From SABY01 sp964593705 (lineage in GTDB: Bacteria; Bacteroidota; Bacteroidia; Bacteroidales; 4484-276), in assembly GCA_964593705.1 (NCBI GenBank), contig CAZQIV010000004.1, positions 1-64,000 of the forward strand: a DNA stretch of 64,000 nucleotides. Direction: 5' to 3'. Below the pieces are notes generated by a model, which had not been told where the DNA came from, made no database searches, and saw only the letters and a program-made list of their open reading frames with translations. This document shows, piece by piece, positions 17,203 to 26,174 of this stretch (positions are counted from its first letter, which is position 1; each line of letters starts with the position of its first letter). The position numbers and the translations under genes are program-made.

Positions 17203-17610
17203 ATGTACCACCATATAAATCCTGATTCTGGCTCCATTAAAGAACTTGAAGAGGTTGGAGTTGATTTGGTAATTGAAATTATCGGGATGTTTCAATCACA
17301 ATATAAAGATGATTGTAAACAAATTGGGGATGCAATTTCCAAAAATGACTTTGAGAGGATTAGCAGGAATGGACATTCAATAGGACGAATGTTTGCTATG
17401 TTCCTAAGCAACGATCATCCTGCTGCTAAACAACTCTATGAATTTGAAACTTCTGCCCGGACAAAATCCTATGAGCATCGAAATAATGATTTTGTTAAAA
17501 ATGATGTGGACTTCAAAAAACTTTTTACCGAAATAAAAAAATTATTAAAAGAACCTTTAGCGGAAATCAACATTTTGGGCGAAGAATATAAAAACGGCCT
17601 TCGTCCCTAA
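17203..17610 (+). CDS. Diverged Hpt-like protein, tandem paralog
   Basis: This 135-residue paralog of the preceding protein has the same length, the same start (MYxxI) and the same C-terminal pattern (KEPLAEINILGEEYKNG against KEPIEEIKRLGKELKNG). At the phosphorylation site the motif is GHSIGRMF: the histidine is kept, but the conserved lysine three positions later is glycine. It may still accept phosphate, or it may act as a decoy or regulator for the first Hpt. Its 3' end overlaps the stop of the convergent TPR lipoprotein gene by 4 bases. Confidence 0.6.
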   Translation: MYHHINPDSGSIKELEEVGVDLVIEIIGMFQSQYKDDCKQIGDAISKNDFERISRNGHSIGRMFAMFLSNDHPAAKQLYEFETSARTKSYEHRNNDFVKNDVDFKKLFTEIKKLLKEPLAEINILGEEYKNGLRP

Positions 17611-18623
17611 TTCCTATCAAGCCTGTTCATCCCTTCAATTGCCTTATCAAAGTTACTTCTCAGTTTTAGAGCTTCCTGGTAATCCAAACGGGCAAGATTC
17701 TTCTTTCCCAAAAGTTCATAACTGTAACCCCTGTTGTAGTACGCCTCCACGTATTCGGGCGCAACTTGAATGGTCTGGTTAAAATAATCAATCGCTTTTG
17801 TGAAATCCTGCCGGTAAACCAACTGGATATATCCCAGGTTGTACAAAACCGGCACATACTCCGGATTAATATCCAAAATACTATTATAGGTTTGAATGGC
17901 ACTTTCTGTTCGTCCGTTTTCCTGAAAAAACAAAGCCAATTGATAATATGGTTCGATGGTTTGGGGAGTCAATCTGATGGCATTCTGCAAATAATTTACG
18001 GCTATCGGATTTTTTTGCGATGCAAATAAAATTCCCAATTGCAACTGTGCATCAAAATAGTCCTGATTTTGATCGATAGCTACCTGCAGATTTTTTATTG
18101 CATTTAAGGTATCGGATTCTTCAATAAAAGCCATTGACCTGATAAAATAAGCTATCGGGTTTATGTTGTCAATTGCTATTAATTTAGAAATTGTTGAATA
18201 GGTATTTTCGTAGTCGCGCATAATCAAATAAAGTTGAGACTTTTTCAACAAAGCCTCCTTATTTTTATTATCCAGGGCAAGAGCACGATCCAAAGCATCA
18301 AGGCATTTATCAGGATTACCCATGGCGAGGTAGGCATCAGAAAGTGTGATGAAATGATTGGCATTCTCCCCATCAATATCTATGGCTATGAGAATATCGC
18401 GTAAAGCGCTATCAATTTTATTTACCGAAAGATAATAATCGGCACGCCGGATAAAAAGCAAATCATTGTCGTTATCAGTTAAAATTTCCTGGTTAAGTTC
18501 AGTGAGAGGATTTGACTGAGCAATGCTCTCAGCATCTTCTGATTCAACTTTTTTACTATTTGTATTGCATGAATACATAAAAAAGTTAAAAACTATGAAA
18601 ATAAGATAAATGTGCTTATTCAT
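17607..18623 (-). CDS. TPR-repeat lipoprotein
   Basis: This 338-residue protein has a lipoprotein signal peptide with the lipobox cysteine at residue 19 (FFMYSC). About eight tetratricopeptide repeats follow from about residue 60 to the end, for example VEAYYNRGYSYELLGKKNLA and ALRDILIAIDIDGENANHF. It should be lipid-anchored and act as a protein-interaction scaffold in the periplasm or at the outer membrane. The gene lies downstream of recA with a terminator between them, so it is probably transcribed separately. Confidence 0.8.
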   Translation of the reverse strand: MNKHIYLIFIVFNFFMYSCNTNSKKVESEDAESIAQSNPLTELNQEILTDNDNDLLFIRRADYYLSVNKIDSALRDILIAIDIDGENANHFITLSDAYLAMGNPDKCLDALDRALALDNKNKEALLKKSQLYLIMRDYENTYSTISKLIAIDNINPIAYFIRSMAFIEESDTLNAIKNLQVAIDQNQDYFDAQLQLGILFASQKNPIAVNYLQNAIRLTPQTIEPYYQLALFFQENGRTESAIQTYNSILDINPEYVPVLYNLGYIQLVYRQDFTKAIDYFNQTIQVAPEYVEAYYNRGYSYELLGKKNLARLDYQEALKLRSNFDKAIEGMNRLDRN

Positions 18624-18674
18624 TAAAAGTCAGGCTTAAATTATTTGAATAACAAAAAAGTGTTGTTTTTATTA

Positions 18675-18710
18675 CAAAAAAACCCGGCAAAGAAAATACT
18701 TTGTCAGGTT
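18675..18710 (-). terminator. Rho-independent terminator of recA
   Basis: The arms at 18681-18692 and 18699-18710 pair over 12 bp with two G-U pairs in the minus-strand RNA. A run of U residues follows on the minus strand (plus-strand A run at 18675-18680). Confidence 0.7.
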
Positions 18711-18734
18711 TATTCTCTAAAAATAAAATGCGAT

Positions 18735-19748
18735 TTATTTAAGTTTTTCTCTCAATTTGGTTTCTATTTCGTCAGCAAGTTCAGGATTATCAGCCAAAAG
18801 ACCTTTCACGGCATCCCTCCCCTGCCCTAACTTTGTTTCGCCGTAACTGTACCATGAACCGCTTTTTTTAACTATTTCATGGTCAACACCCAAATCGATC
18901 AATTCACCCAATTTTGAAATTCCTTCACCGTATATCATATCAAATTCAGCGCTGCGGAATGGTGGAGCAACTTTGTTTTTTACAACCTTTACCCTTACCC
19001 TGTTTCCACTAACTCTTTCTGCATCTTTTATCTGACCAATTCTACGAATATCAAGCCTGATAGATGCATAAAATTTCAATGCATTCCCACCTGTTGTTGT
19101 TTCAGGATTCCCAAACATCACTCCAATCTTCTCGCGGAGTTGATTGATGAAAATACAAATTGCCCCGGTTTTACTTATTGTTGCGGTTAACTTACGCAAA
19201 GCCTGTGACATCAACCTTGCCTGGAGCCCCATTTTTGAATCGCCCATTTCGCCCTCAATTTCACTTTTTGGTGTAAGGGCTGCCACAGAGTCGATTACAA
19301 TAATATCGATAGCTCCCGAGCGAATTAAATTTTCAGTGATCTCCAGTGCCTGTTCGCCATTATCCGGTTGCGAGACAAAAAGATTTTGGGTATCCACACC
19401 CAACTTTTCAGCATAAAACCGGTCAAAGGCATGTTCTGCATCAATAAATGCAGCAATACCTCCGGCTTTCTGCGCTTCGGCCACTGCATGAATGGCCAGG
19501 GTTGTTTTACCCGAAGACTCGGGCCCATAAATTTCGACAACCCTTCCTTTAGGTAGCCCGCCAATGCCCAAAGCTATGTCCAAACCTAAGGAGCCTGTTG
19601 ATATTGATGCGATATTTTCTATGGGTGAATCACCCAGTTTCATTATGGCTCCTTTACCATAATGCTTTTCAATGTTGCCCAATGTTCTTTCAAGGGCTTG
19701 CATTTTATCTGCCTTAATTTTGGCAGCATCATCTTTTTCTTTTGCCAT
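18735..19748 (-). CDS. recA: Recombinase RecA
   Basis: This 337-residue protein is of normal family length. The Walker A motif GPESSGKTT is at about 75-83. The Walker B region reads IDIIVIDSVAALTPKSEIEGEMGD, in overlapping pieces, near 145-165. The L2-adjacent motif FINQLREKIGVMFGNPETTTGG is also kept. It promotes DNA strand exchange and LexA-type autocleavage. It starts 20 bases after bcp and probably shares its promoter. Confidence 0.97.
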   Translation of the reverse strand: MAKEKDDAAKIKADKMQALERTLGNIEKHYGKGAIMKLGDSPIENIASISTGSLGLDIALGIGGLPKGRVVEIYGPESSGKTTLAIHAVAEAQKAGGIAAFIDAEHAFDRFYAEKLGVDTQNLFVSQPDNGEQALEITENLIRSGAIDIIVIDSVAALTPKSEIEGEMGDSKMGLQARLMSQALRKLTATISKTGAICIFINQLREKIGVMFGNPETTTGGNALKFYASIRLDIRRIGQIKDAERVSGNRVRVKVVKNKVAPPFRSAEFDMIYGEGISKLGELIDLGVDHEIVKKSGSWYSYGETKLGQGRDAVKGLLADNPELADEIETKLREKLK

Positions 19749-19768
19749 ATAATTTGGTATTAAATTGA

Positions 19769-20233
19769 TTAATTAGTCATAGCTTCCAATATCTGGTCTG
19801 CATGATCTTTGGTTTTTACTTTTGTAAATACTTTTTCAATTGCTCCATTTTCATCAATAACATAGGTAGTTCGTAATAATCCTTCGTATTCCTTACCATA
19901 CATCTTTTTCATTCCCCAGGCACCATAGACTTTTATAACTTCCAGGTCAGCATCGGCAATTAAAGGAAAAGGAAGATTATATTTATCAGCAAACTTTTTT
20001 TGTTTATCCGGCTTATCAGGGCTTACGCCGATAATTTTAAAACCTTTATTCAAAAGATCATCATAATTATCTCTCAAATTACAACTCTCAGCAGTACAAC
20101 CCGGGGTATCAGCCTTTGGATAAAAATAGATAATAACTTTACTTCCTTTAAAATCATCAAGTTTGATTATCTCACCATCCTGATTAATACTATTAAATCC
20201 TGGTGCTTTATCTCCTACATTTAAATATGCCAT
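19769..20233 (-). CDS. bcp: Thioredoxin-dependent peroxiredoxin, BCP type
   Basis: This 154-residue protein has the atypical 2-Cys BCP/PrxQ pattern: peroxidatic Cys46 in ADTPGCTAE and resolving Cys51 five residues later. It reduces hydroperoxides at the expense of thioredoxin in the cytoplasm. It is probably the first gene of a bcp-recA transcript. A -7 box lies at 20255-20262 on the minus strand. Confidence 0.93.
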   Translation of the reverse strand: MAYLNVGDKAPGFNSINQDGEIIKLDDFKGSKVIIYFYPKADTPGCTAESCNLRDNYDDLLNKGFKIIGVSPDKPDKQKKFADKYNLPFPLIADADLEVIKVYGAWGMKKMYGKEYEGLLRTTYVIDENGAIEKVFTKVKTKDHADQILEAMTN

Positions 20234-20254
20234 CTCTGATAATTTTTTCGTTCA

Positions 20255-20262
20255 CAAATTTA
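20255..20262 (-). promoter_or_regulatory. -7 box of bcp-recA
   Basis: On the minus strand the sequence is TAAATTTG (TAnnTTTG), 21 bases before the bcp ATG. No TTTG is obvious at -33. Confidence 0.5.
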
Positions 20263-20321
20263 ATCAATCCTAAATCCTACGGTTTTTCATTTAAGATTTA
20301 TTAACCACTATTTAATGCGTA

Positions 20322-20447
20322 GCCATAAAGTCGTCCTTTTTCAATAATCTAAAAAAATGCCTCCCGCAGATTTCGCTGATTAGCGCAGATAAAATCTGCG
20401 CTAATCAGCGAAATCTGCGGGAAAATTACTAAAAAGACAGACACTAT
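20322..20447. repeat. Intact palindromic element with 29-bp perfect arms
   Basis: The arms at 20362-20390 (TCCCGCAGATTTCGCTGATT and onward) and 20394-20422 are perfect reverse complements around a 3-base loop. The flanks are also roughly inverted (ATAAAGTCGTCCTTTTT on the left, AAAAAGACAGACACTAT on the right), giving a 126-bp element. Related copies are at 291-378 and 55537-55634. It lies between bcp and nth and could also act as a bidirectional terminator. Confidence 0.8.
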
Positions 20448-21104
20448 CTAAACCTTCTCACTTACTTTGGAGAGCTTTTCATAATATTTGCAAAAATGCG
20501 AAATTCCGCATTCGTCACATTTTGGTTTTCTTGCCTGGCAAACATAACGTCCATGCAGTATTAACCAATGGTGCGCCCTGGTAATAAACTTCTCAGGAAT
20601 AAATTTTACGAGTTGTTTTTCAGTTTCGAGGGGTGTTTTTGAGTTGGTGGTCAAGCCAATTCTTGCTGACACTCTAAAAACATGTGTATCCACTGCCATT
20701 GCAGGTTTATCAAAGATAACCGAAGCAACAACATTGGCTGTTTTTCTTCCAACACCGGGCAGTTTCTGCAATTCATCAATGGTGGAAGGAACAACACCAT
20801 CGAATTTCCCGATCAGGGTTTGAGCCATTCCAATCAAATGCTTTGATTTATTGTTGGGATAGGAACAACTTTTAATCAAATCGAAAACATCTTCAATTTT
20901 AGCTTTTGCCAATACCCGGGCATTTGGAAACTGTAAAAAAAAAGGTGGGGTTATAATATTCACCCGTTTGTCGGTGCATTGGGCAGACAAAATTACTGCT
21001 ACCAATAATTCGTAAGGGTCAACATAAACCAATTCGGTATTAGCATCGGGTTGGTTTTTTGAGAAGTATTCAACGAAATCTTTATACCTTTCCTTTTTGG
21101 TCAT
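20448..21104 (-). CDS. nth: Endonuclease III
   Basis: This 218-residue DNA glycosylase/AP lyase has the helix-hairpin-helix LPGVGRKTANVV with the catalytic lysine, the catalytic aspartate in VDTHVFRV, and the C-terminal 4Fe-4S ligands Cys-x6-Cys-x2-Cys-x5-Cys (CQARKPKCDECGISHFC). It removes oxidised pyrimidines in base-excision repair. It has its own candidate -7 box (TATTTTTG on the minus strand at 21120-21127) just after the terminator of the upstream gene. Confidence 0.96.
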   Translation of the reverse strand: MTKKERYKDFVEYFSKNQPDANTELVYVDPYELLVAVILSAQCTDKRVNIITPPFFLQFPNARVLAKAKIEDVFDLIKSCSYPNNKSKHLIGMAQTLIGKFDGVVPSTIDELQKLPGVGRKTANVVASVIFDKPAMAVDTHVFRVSARIGLTTNSKTPLETEKQLVKFIPEKFITRAHHWLILHGRYVCQARKPKCDECGISHFCKYYEKLSKVSEKV

Positions 21105-21119
21105 CTGTTATTTTTTATG

Positions 21120-21127
21120 CAAAAATA
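21120..21127 (-). promoter_or_regulatory. -7 box of nth
   Basis: The minus-strand sequence TATTTTTG at 21120-21127 fits TAnnTTTG. It is 15 bases before the nth ATG. Confidence 0.45.
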
Positions 21128-21128
21128 A

Positions 21129-21158
21129 AAAAGCCGCTCAAATTATGGCGGCTTTATA
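21129..21158 (-). terminator. Hairpin terminator after the 88-residue gene
   Basis: AAAGCCGC and GCGGCTTT pair around an AT-rich loop, with A- and T-rich flanks on both sides. It lies between the sigma-factor-linked small gene and nth. Confidence 0.6.
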
Positions 21159-21184
21159 TTTTCATTCTTTCCGGATTGCCGGAA

Positions 21185-21451
21185 TTAATTTAACAATAAA
21201 CTAAAGTTACCTGCTTTTTGTGTTCGGTTAACAGATAATGCCCTGGAATAACTAAGAATATTTTTGATTGTTGATTCGCTGGGGCCAACCTTTTTTGAAG
21301 CAAAATAGTGTTTTATCCTGCATATTGTTTTGTACTCTTTGCTAAGCAGTCTGTTTTTTTTGATGAAACTCCTGTATTTTTCGGATTCATCATTTTCAGG
21401 TTCAGAGTAAGCGAATAAAATCAGATCGTTAATTGTGTAAGAACGGTTCAT
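21185..21451 (-). CDS. Small hypothetical protein downstream of an ECF-type sigma factor
   Basis: This 88-residue, basic and helical protein (MNRSYTINDLILFAYSEPEN at the start) has no membrane segment. It follows the sigma factor gene by 85 bases in the same direction and ends at a terminator, so it is probably cotranscribed. The IKNILSYSRAL segment is helical. A role as a soluble regulator of the sigma factor is possible, because anti-sigma factors are often encoded there, but no known anti-sigma motif is visible. Confidence 0.6.
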   Translation of the reverse strand: MNRSYTINDLILFAYSEPENDESEKYRSFIKKNRLLSKEYKTICRIKHYFASKKVGPSESTIKNILSYSRALSVNRTQKAGNFSLLLN

Positions 21452-21536
21452 AGGCTACAGTGTTGATTGAAACTCAATTTACTGATAGCTAACGAAGCAC
21501 CTTATTGGTTTATTACTTTAAGAAAAAAAAGCTTTC

Positions 21537-22124
21537 CTATTTGGTAAGAATTACATTCTTCTCTTTGATAATCTTTCTCAGATTTATTAACGCATAACGC
21601 ATTCTCCCAAGTGCTGTATTAATACTTACATCAGTTTGTTCGGCAATATCCTTAAAACTCATTTCAGAATAATGCCTCATAAACAGAACTTCTTTCTGTT
21701 CCGGCGGCAGGTATTCAATAAGCTTCCTTACATCATCATGAATCTGATCCGTAATCATTTGATCTTCAACCGAAGGATCGGTAAAACGAATGGTATCAAA
21801 TATATCGAAATCGTCCTTATCATTTTCAATAACCGGAATACGTTTTGATTTCCTGAAATAGTCAATTATCAGGTTGTGAGCAATACGCATTACCCACTGG
21901 ATAAACTTACCTTCTTCCTTGTAAGCCCCTGACTTAATGGTATTGATCACTTTAATAAAGGTATCCTGAAAAATATCGTCGGCAAGCTGTTTGTCTTTTA
22001 CCACCATTAGAATGTATGCGAACACTCTGTTTTGATGACGATTGATCAACTTTTCGAGGCTGTACTGGTTACCTTGTAAGTACTGACTAATCAAATCCTT
22101 ATCTTGAGGAATTTGAGCTTTCAT
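21537..22124 (-). CDS. ECF-type RNA polymerase sigma-70 family factor
   Basis: In this 195-residue protein region 2 is at about 25-90 (LADDIFQDTFIKVINTI, then WVMRIAHNLIIDYFRKSKR) and region 4 at about 130-185 (LPPEQKEVLFMRHYSEMSFKDIAEQTDVSINTALGRMRYAL in pieces). Regions 1.1 and 3 are absent, as in ECF/SigW-like factors. It would direct RNA polymerase to a specific promoter set. No membrane anti-sigma gene is adjacent. It has a near-consensus promoter and a 115-base leader. Confidence 0.88.
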   Translation of the reverse strand: MKAQIPQDKDLISQYLQGNQYSLEKLINRHQNRVFAYILMVVKDKQLADDIFQDTFIKVINTIKSGAYKEEGKFIQWVMRIAHNLIIDYFRKSKRIPVIENDKDDFDIFDTIRFTDPSVEDQMITDQIHDDVRKLIEYLPPEQKEVLFMRHYSEMSFKDIAEQTDVSINTALGRMRYALINLRKIIKEKNVILTK

Positions 22125-22238
22125 ACTGGTCTCCTTTCTATGTTTGTTTTACAAAGCGTAGAAGTTTATTCGATAACCTGTCTCCTATTTTTAGTGGTGA
22201 AATAAATGATTTTTAATAACTTAAATCAAAATATTGCG

Positions 22239-22269
22239 CAAATATATACATTAAAAAATAAACACCAAA
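22239..22269 (-). promoter_or_regulatory. Promoter of the sigma factor gene
   Basis: On the minus strand TTTG (22266-22269) is followed after 19 bases by TATATTTG (22239-22246), a full match to the Bacteroidota TTTG-N19-TAnnTTTG promoter. The ATG is 115 bases downstream. Confidence 0.7.
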
Positions 22270-22277
22270 TTTTATTT

Positions 22278-22285
22278 TACATTTG
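22278..22285 (+). promoter_or_regulatory. -7 box of uvrA
   Basis: TACATTTG fits TAnnTTTG, 75 bases before the uvrA ATG. It lies back-to-back with the promoter of the sigma factor gene, so the two divergent transcripts begin about 40 bases apart. Confidence 0.45.
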
Positions 22286-22359
22286 TTGCCGTTCAAAAAG
22301 GCATAAAAATTTGTCAGGTTTTTACAAATAACATGCCGTAATTAGTAAATTATTGTAAG

Positions 22360-25188
22360 ATGTCGGTGGGTGAAATAGATTCTCTTGATCCTAAAAAACA
22401 TATCCTTATTAAAGGAGCACGTGTTCATAATCTTAAAAACATAGATGTTGCCATTCAGCGCAACAAGTTAATTGTAATAACCGGTTTATCAGGTTCAGGC
22501 AAATCATCGCTTGCCTTCGATACCATTTATGCTGATGGGCAGAGACGGTATGTGGAAAGTTTAAGCGCTTATGCCCGCCAGTTTTTAGGCCGGATGCAAA
22601 AACCTGAAGTTGATTACATAAAAGGAATTTCCCCTGCAATAGCCATCGAGCAAAAGGTTAACTCACGAAATCCCCGATCTACCGTGGGAACTTCAACCGA
22701 AATTTACGAATACCTTAAGTTACTCTTTGCAAGAATTGGAAAAACTTTTTCGCCAATCTCAAACAACGAGGTTATGCGTCATAGTGTAACCGATGTTGTG
22801 AATTTTATTGAAAATCAAGCTACAGGAATCAAACTGATTATCACGAGCAAAATGGCAATCAGGGAGAAGCATAAGGTAAGCAATCAACTTACTGTTTTGC
22901 TTCAGCAGGGCTTTACCAGGATATTTCATAACAGTGCAATAGTTAAGATCGAGGAAATATTAGAGCAAAAAAGCGTGCTCAAAAATGCAGACCACTTTGA
23001 GCTAATCATCGACAGGCTATCAGTTTCGGATAATGATGAAATAAGATCACGAATTGCTGATTCTGTGCAAACAGCATTTTATGAAGGTGATGGGAAATGT
23101 ACGGTGCAACTATTTATAGGCGAAGAAATTAAAAAATTTGATTTCTCAAACCGCTTTGAATTGGACGGTATAAACTTTGAAAAGCCAACCGAAAATCTTT
23201 TTAGTTTCAACAATCCTTTTGGTGCTTGTAAACGCTGTGAAGGCTTTGGCAGCATAATTGGCATTGATCAAGATTTAGTAATTCCTGATAAAAGCCTTTC
23301 AGTTTACCAGGGAGCCATTGCGCCCTGGAAGGGCGAAAAAATGGGCCAGTGGAAAGAGCTCTTTATTATGAGTGCTCCCAAATTTAACTTCCCAATTCAT
23401 AAACCTTACAGCGAACTAAACACAAAGCAACAGGAACTTTTGTGGAAGGGAAACACCCATTTTGAAGGCATAAATGAGTTTTTCAGGATGGTTGAAGAAC
23501 AAACCTATAAAATTCAATACCGGGTTATGCTTTCGCGATACCGTGGAAAAACCGTTTGCCCCGACTGCCGCGGAACCCGGCTTAGAAATGACACCAATTA
23601 TGTAAAAGTTGGAGACAAATCTATCAGCGACCTTGTTTTATTATCTCTCGATAATTTGGTTCAATTTTTCAAACAACTGAGCTTATCTGATTATGATAGC
23701 CAGGTTTCGAAAAGAATACTTTTAGAAATTAACAACAGGCTCACTTTCCTTTGTGATGTCGGGCTTGGTTACCTTACTCTAAACAGGCTTTCATCAAGCT
23801 TGTCGGGAGGCGAGTCGCAGCGCATAAATCTTGCAACTTCGTTGGGCAGCAGCCTGGTCGGGTCGATGTACATCCTTGATGAACCAAGTATAGGATTACA
23901 TCCCCGCGACACGCACCGGTTGATAAAAGTATTGCAAAGACTCAAAAAATTGGGAAACACTGTTATTGTGGTTGAGCATGATGAAGAAATTATTAAAAGC
24001 GCTGACCAGATTATCGACATTGGTCCTTTGGCCGGAAGCAATGGCGGCGAATTGGTTTTTTCAGGATCATTGGCAGAGCTCATGGTGCATGAAAAAAGTT
24101 ACACGGCAAAGTATCTTAACAATAAACTTTCAATTGCCGTCCCTAAAACCCGGAGGAAATGGACTGACTTTATCGAGATAAAAGGCTGTAGGGAAAATAA
24201 TTTAAAAAATATTTCCGCGAAAATCCCTTTGAATATTCTAACAGTTATTACAGGAGTGAGTGGCTCAGGGAAGTCTTCATTAATAAAAAACTTAGTGTAT
24301 CCCGCCATGAAAAGACAGCTTGGAGGATACACTGATAAAATAGGGAAATTTGATAAAATTGACGGAGATTTAAAACGAATCGAGAATGTGGAATTTGTAG
24401 ATCAAAACCCTATCGGCCGCTCGTCAAGGTCAAACCCCGCAACTTATGTAAAGGCTTATGATGAAATAAGAACATTGTACGCTGACCAGAAATTATCAAA
24501 AGTGAGGGGCTATAAACCGGGCTATTTTTCGTTTAACGTTGAAGGAGGAAGATGCGAGGAATGCCAGGGTGAGGGTGTTGTTAAAATTGAAATGCAGTTC
24601 ATGGCCGATATTTTCCTCACCTGCGAAGAGTGTGGGGGGAAAAGATTTAAACAAGAAGTGTTGGATATTACTTTTAAAGGAAAAAATATCAGCGACATTC
24701 TTGATATGACAATAACGGAAGCCATTGATTTTTTTGTCGGTAATAAAAACAAACCCACCTCGGTCGAAAAAAAGATTACAACAAAACTTCAGCCATTGCA
24801 AGATGTAGGCTTAGGATACCTAAAGCTCGGCCAGTCGTCAAGCACACTTTCGGGAGGTGAGGCCCAGCGGGTTAAGCTGGCATCTTTTTTAACCAAAGGG
24901 TCTTCTGAAAAACCAACTATGTTTTTTTTCGATGAACCAACTACAGGCCTTCATTTTCATGACATCAGCAAATTATTGGATGCCTTCAATGCACTCATCG
25001 AAAATGGCCATACAATTGTAGTAATTGAACATAACATAGAAATCATTAAAACAGCCGACTGGATTATTGATTTGGGTCCTGAAGGCGGTGATAGTGGTGG
25101 ATCAATAGTTTATGAAGGTATTCCTGAAAATCTAAATACAGCAAAAAATTCTTTTACCGCAATGTTTTTAACTGAAAAATTAAAGTGA
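22360..25188 (+). CDS. uvrA: Excinuclease ABC subunit A
   Basis: This 942-residue protein has two ABC ATPase modules: Walker A GLSGSGKSSL near residue 45 and GVSGSGKSSL near 635, with signatures LSGGESQRI and LSGGEAQRV. Zinc-binding cysteines are present as CKRCEGFG with CPDCRGTRL in the first half and CEECQGEG with CEECGGKRF in the second. UvrA recognises bulky DNA lesions and loads UvrB in nucleotide excision repair. The length is normal. It overlaps the next small gene by 4 bases. Confidence 0.97.
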   Translation: MSVGEIDSLDPKKHILIKGARVHNLKNIDVAIQRNKLIVITGLSGSGKSSLAFDTIYADGQRRYVESLSAYARQFLGRMQKPEVDYIKGISPAIAIEQKVNSRNPRSTVGTSTEIYEYLKLLFARIGKTFSPISNNEVMRHSVTDVVNFIENQATGIKLIITSKMAIREKHKVSNQLTVLLQQGFTRIFHNSAIVKIEEILEQKSVLKNADHFELIIDRLSVSDNDEIRSRIADSVQTAFYEGDGKCTVQLFIGEEIKKFDFSNRFELDGINFEKPTENLFSFNNPFGACKRCEGFGSIIGIDQDLVIPDKSLSVYQGAIAPWKGEKMGQWKELFIMSAPKFNFPIHKPYSELNTKQQELLWKGNTHFEGINEFFRMVEEQTYKIQYRVMLSRYRGKTVCPDCRGTRLRNDTNYVKVGDKSISDLVLLSLDNLVQFFKQLSLSDYDSQVSKRILLEINNRLTFLCDVGLGYLTLNRLSSSLSGGESQRINLATSLGSSLVGSMYILDEPSIGLHPRDTHRLIKVLQRLKKLGNTVIVVEHDEEIIKSADQIIDIGPLAGSNGGELVFSGSLAELMVHEKSYTAKYLNNKLSIAVPKTRRKWTDFIEIKGCRENNLKNISAKIPLNILTVITGVSGSGKSSLIKNLVYPAMKRQLGGYTDKIGKFDKIDGDLKRIENVEFVDQNPIGRSSRSNPATYVKAYDEIRTLYADQKLSKVRGYKPGYFSFNVEGGRCEECQGEGVVKIEMQFMADIFLTCEECGGKRFKQEVLDITFKGKNISDILDMTITEAIDFFVGNKNKPTSVEKKITTKLQPLQDVGLGYLKLGQSSSTLSGGEAQRVKLASFLTKGSSEKPTMFFFDEPTTGLHFHDISKLLDAFNALIENGHTIVVIEHNIEIIKTADWIIDLGPEGGDSGGSIVYEGIPENLNTAKNSFTAMFLTEKLK

Positions 25189-25493
25189 ACATATCCTCAA
25201 ATTTAATATTAGCCACAGCGATGGTGATACTTTTTAACATTCCATTCGGATATTGGCGCTACAATGTTCGTAAGCTGTCGTTTCAATGGTTTCTTGCTGT
25301 CCATATCCCTGTACCATTTATAGTATTGTTGAGGTTTGGGATGAACATCGGATTTCATTGGACAACATACATCTTCCTTGTGGCAGCCTTTTTTACCGGT
25401 CTATTCATTGGCGGAAAAATTCATCAATCACGAAATAATTCAAAAATAGTTTCTTCCTGCCTGGTGATGGATTTGTACAGAAATATGTTTTAG
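25185..25493 (+). CDS. Small hypothetical membrane protein translationally coupled to uvrA
   Basis: This 102-residue protein starts with GTG overlapping the uvrA stop by 4 bases (GTGA), which indicates translational coupling. It has about three membrane segments (8-23, 37-52 and 60-78), with FNIPFGYWRYNVRKLS between the first two. The C-terminal tail is soluble. Its function is unknown; the tie to uvrA is positional only. Confidence 0.7.
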   Translation: MNISSNLILATAMVILFNIPFGYWRYNVRKLSFQWFLAVHIPVPFIVLLRFGMNIGFHWTTYIFLVAAFFTGLFIGGKIHQSRNNSKIVSSCLVMDLYRNMF

Positions 25494-26138
25494 CATTTTA
25501 ATAATATCTAAAATTTAATCTCCAAAATAAAACCAGTTTTTCAATGCAGGAATTATCGGGCCAAGTGAAACTATCCCAATTATAAATGGAAAGATGGGGC
25601 TCTCAACCTGGCAAAATATTTTCTTCTGTGAGTTCGATGGCCCTCGTCAAAAAAGAACCATCGCTGTTACAATTTCGAAATATTTTTAATGTTGTAAAGA
25701 AAATCACATCAAAATACCCTTCAATATTTCAGTATTTAACTTTAACGGTTTCAAGGATTTTAAAATAATTGTTTTGAGGCGTTCAACTGCTTACTTATTA
25801 TTTATACCAAATTTGTGTCCCTTATTTTTGAACACGGATAACACGGATTAAACTGATTTACACAGATCAGTGTTATCCGTATTCTTATCACTAAAAAATA
25901 ATCACCAACAATTTTATATTTATTCCAATGAAAGGCAATTCAGGTAATTGGATAAAAAATGGTTCGGCTTCTTCGTAGCAAATTTGTTATCAGATGATTG
26001 GTATGTGTATTCAATTGAACACTTCAATAATTTTTTTCATTTCGAATGAGAAGGGTTGCCAATTGATTCAATACGACATTAATAAGGTATCCCTACCCTT
26101 TAGCAATTCTTAACAGCACGAAACATACTGAAAATTGC
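25494..26138. other. Long intergenic region before aconitase
   Basis: I find no credible gene. A hairpin at 25834-25880 (ACGGATAACAC and its complement GTGTTATCCGT, with CACGGATTAAACTGATTTACACAG in pieces between) resembles the ACACGGATTA-type intergenic repeats common in this phylum. A 60-codon open frame at 25586-25768 has no recognisable features. Confidence 0.5.
25834..25880. repeat. ACACGGATTA-type hairpin repeat
   Basis: The 11-bp arms at 25834-25844 and 25870-25880 are perfect complements. The words ACACGGATAACACGGATTA are internally repetitive. Confidence 0.6.
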
Positions 26139-26146
26139 TACTTTTG
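26139..26146 (+). promoter_or_regulatory. -7 box of the aconitase gene
   Basis: TACTTTTG fits TAnnTTTG and lies 28 bases before the ATG at 26175. No TTTG is seen at -33. Confidence 0.5.
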
Positions 26147-26174
26147 TGCCCCAAAATAATTTAAATCCTACACT

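Noticed and set aside
25586..25768. A 60-residue open frame between uvrA and acn
   Set aside because: There is no start signal, no recognisable sequence pattern and no context support.
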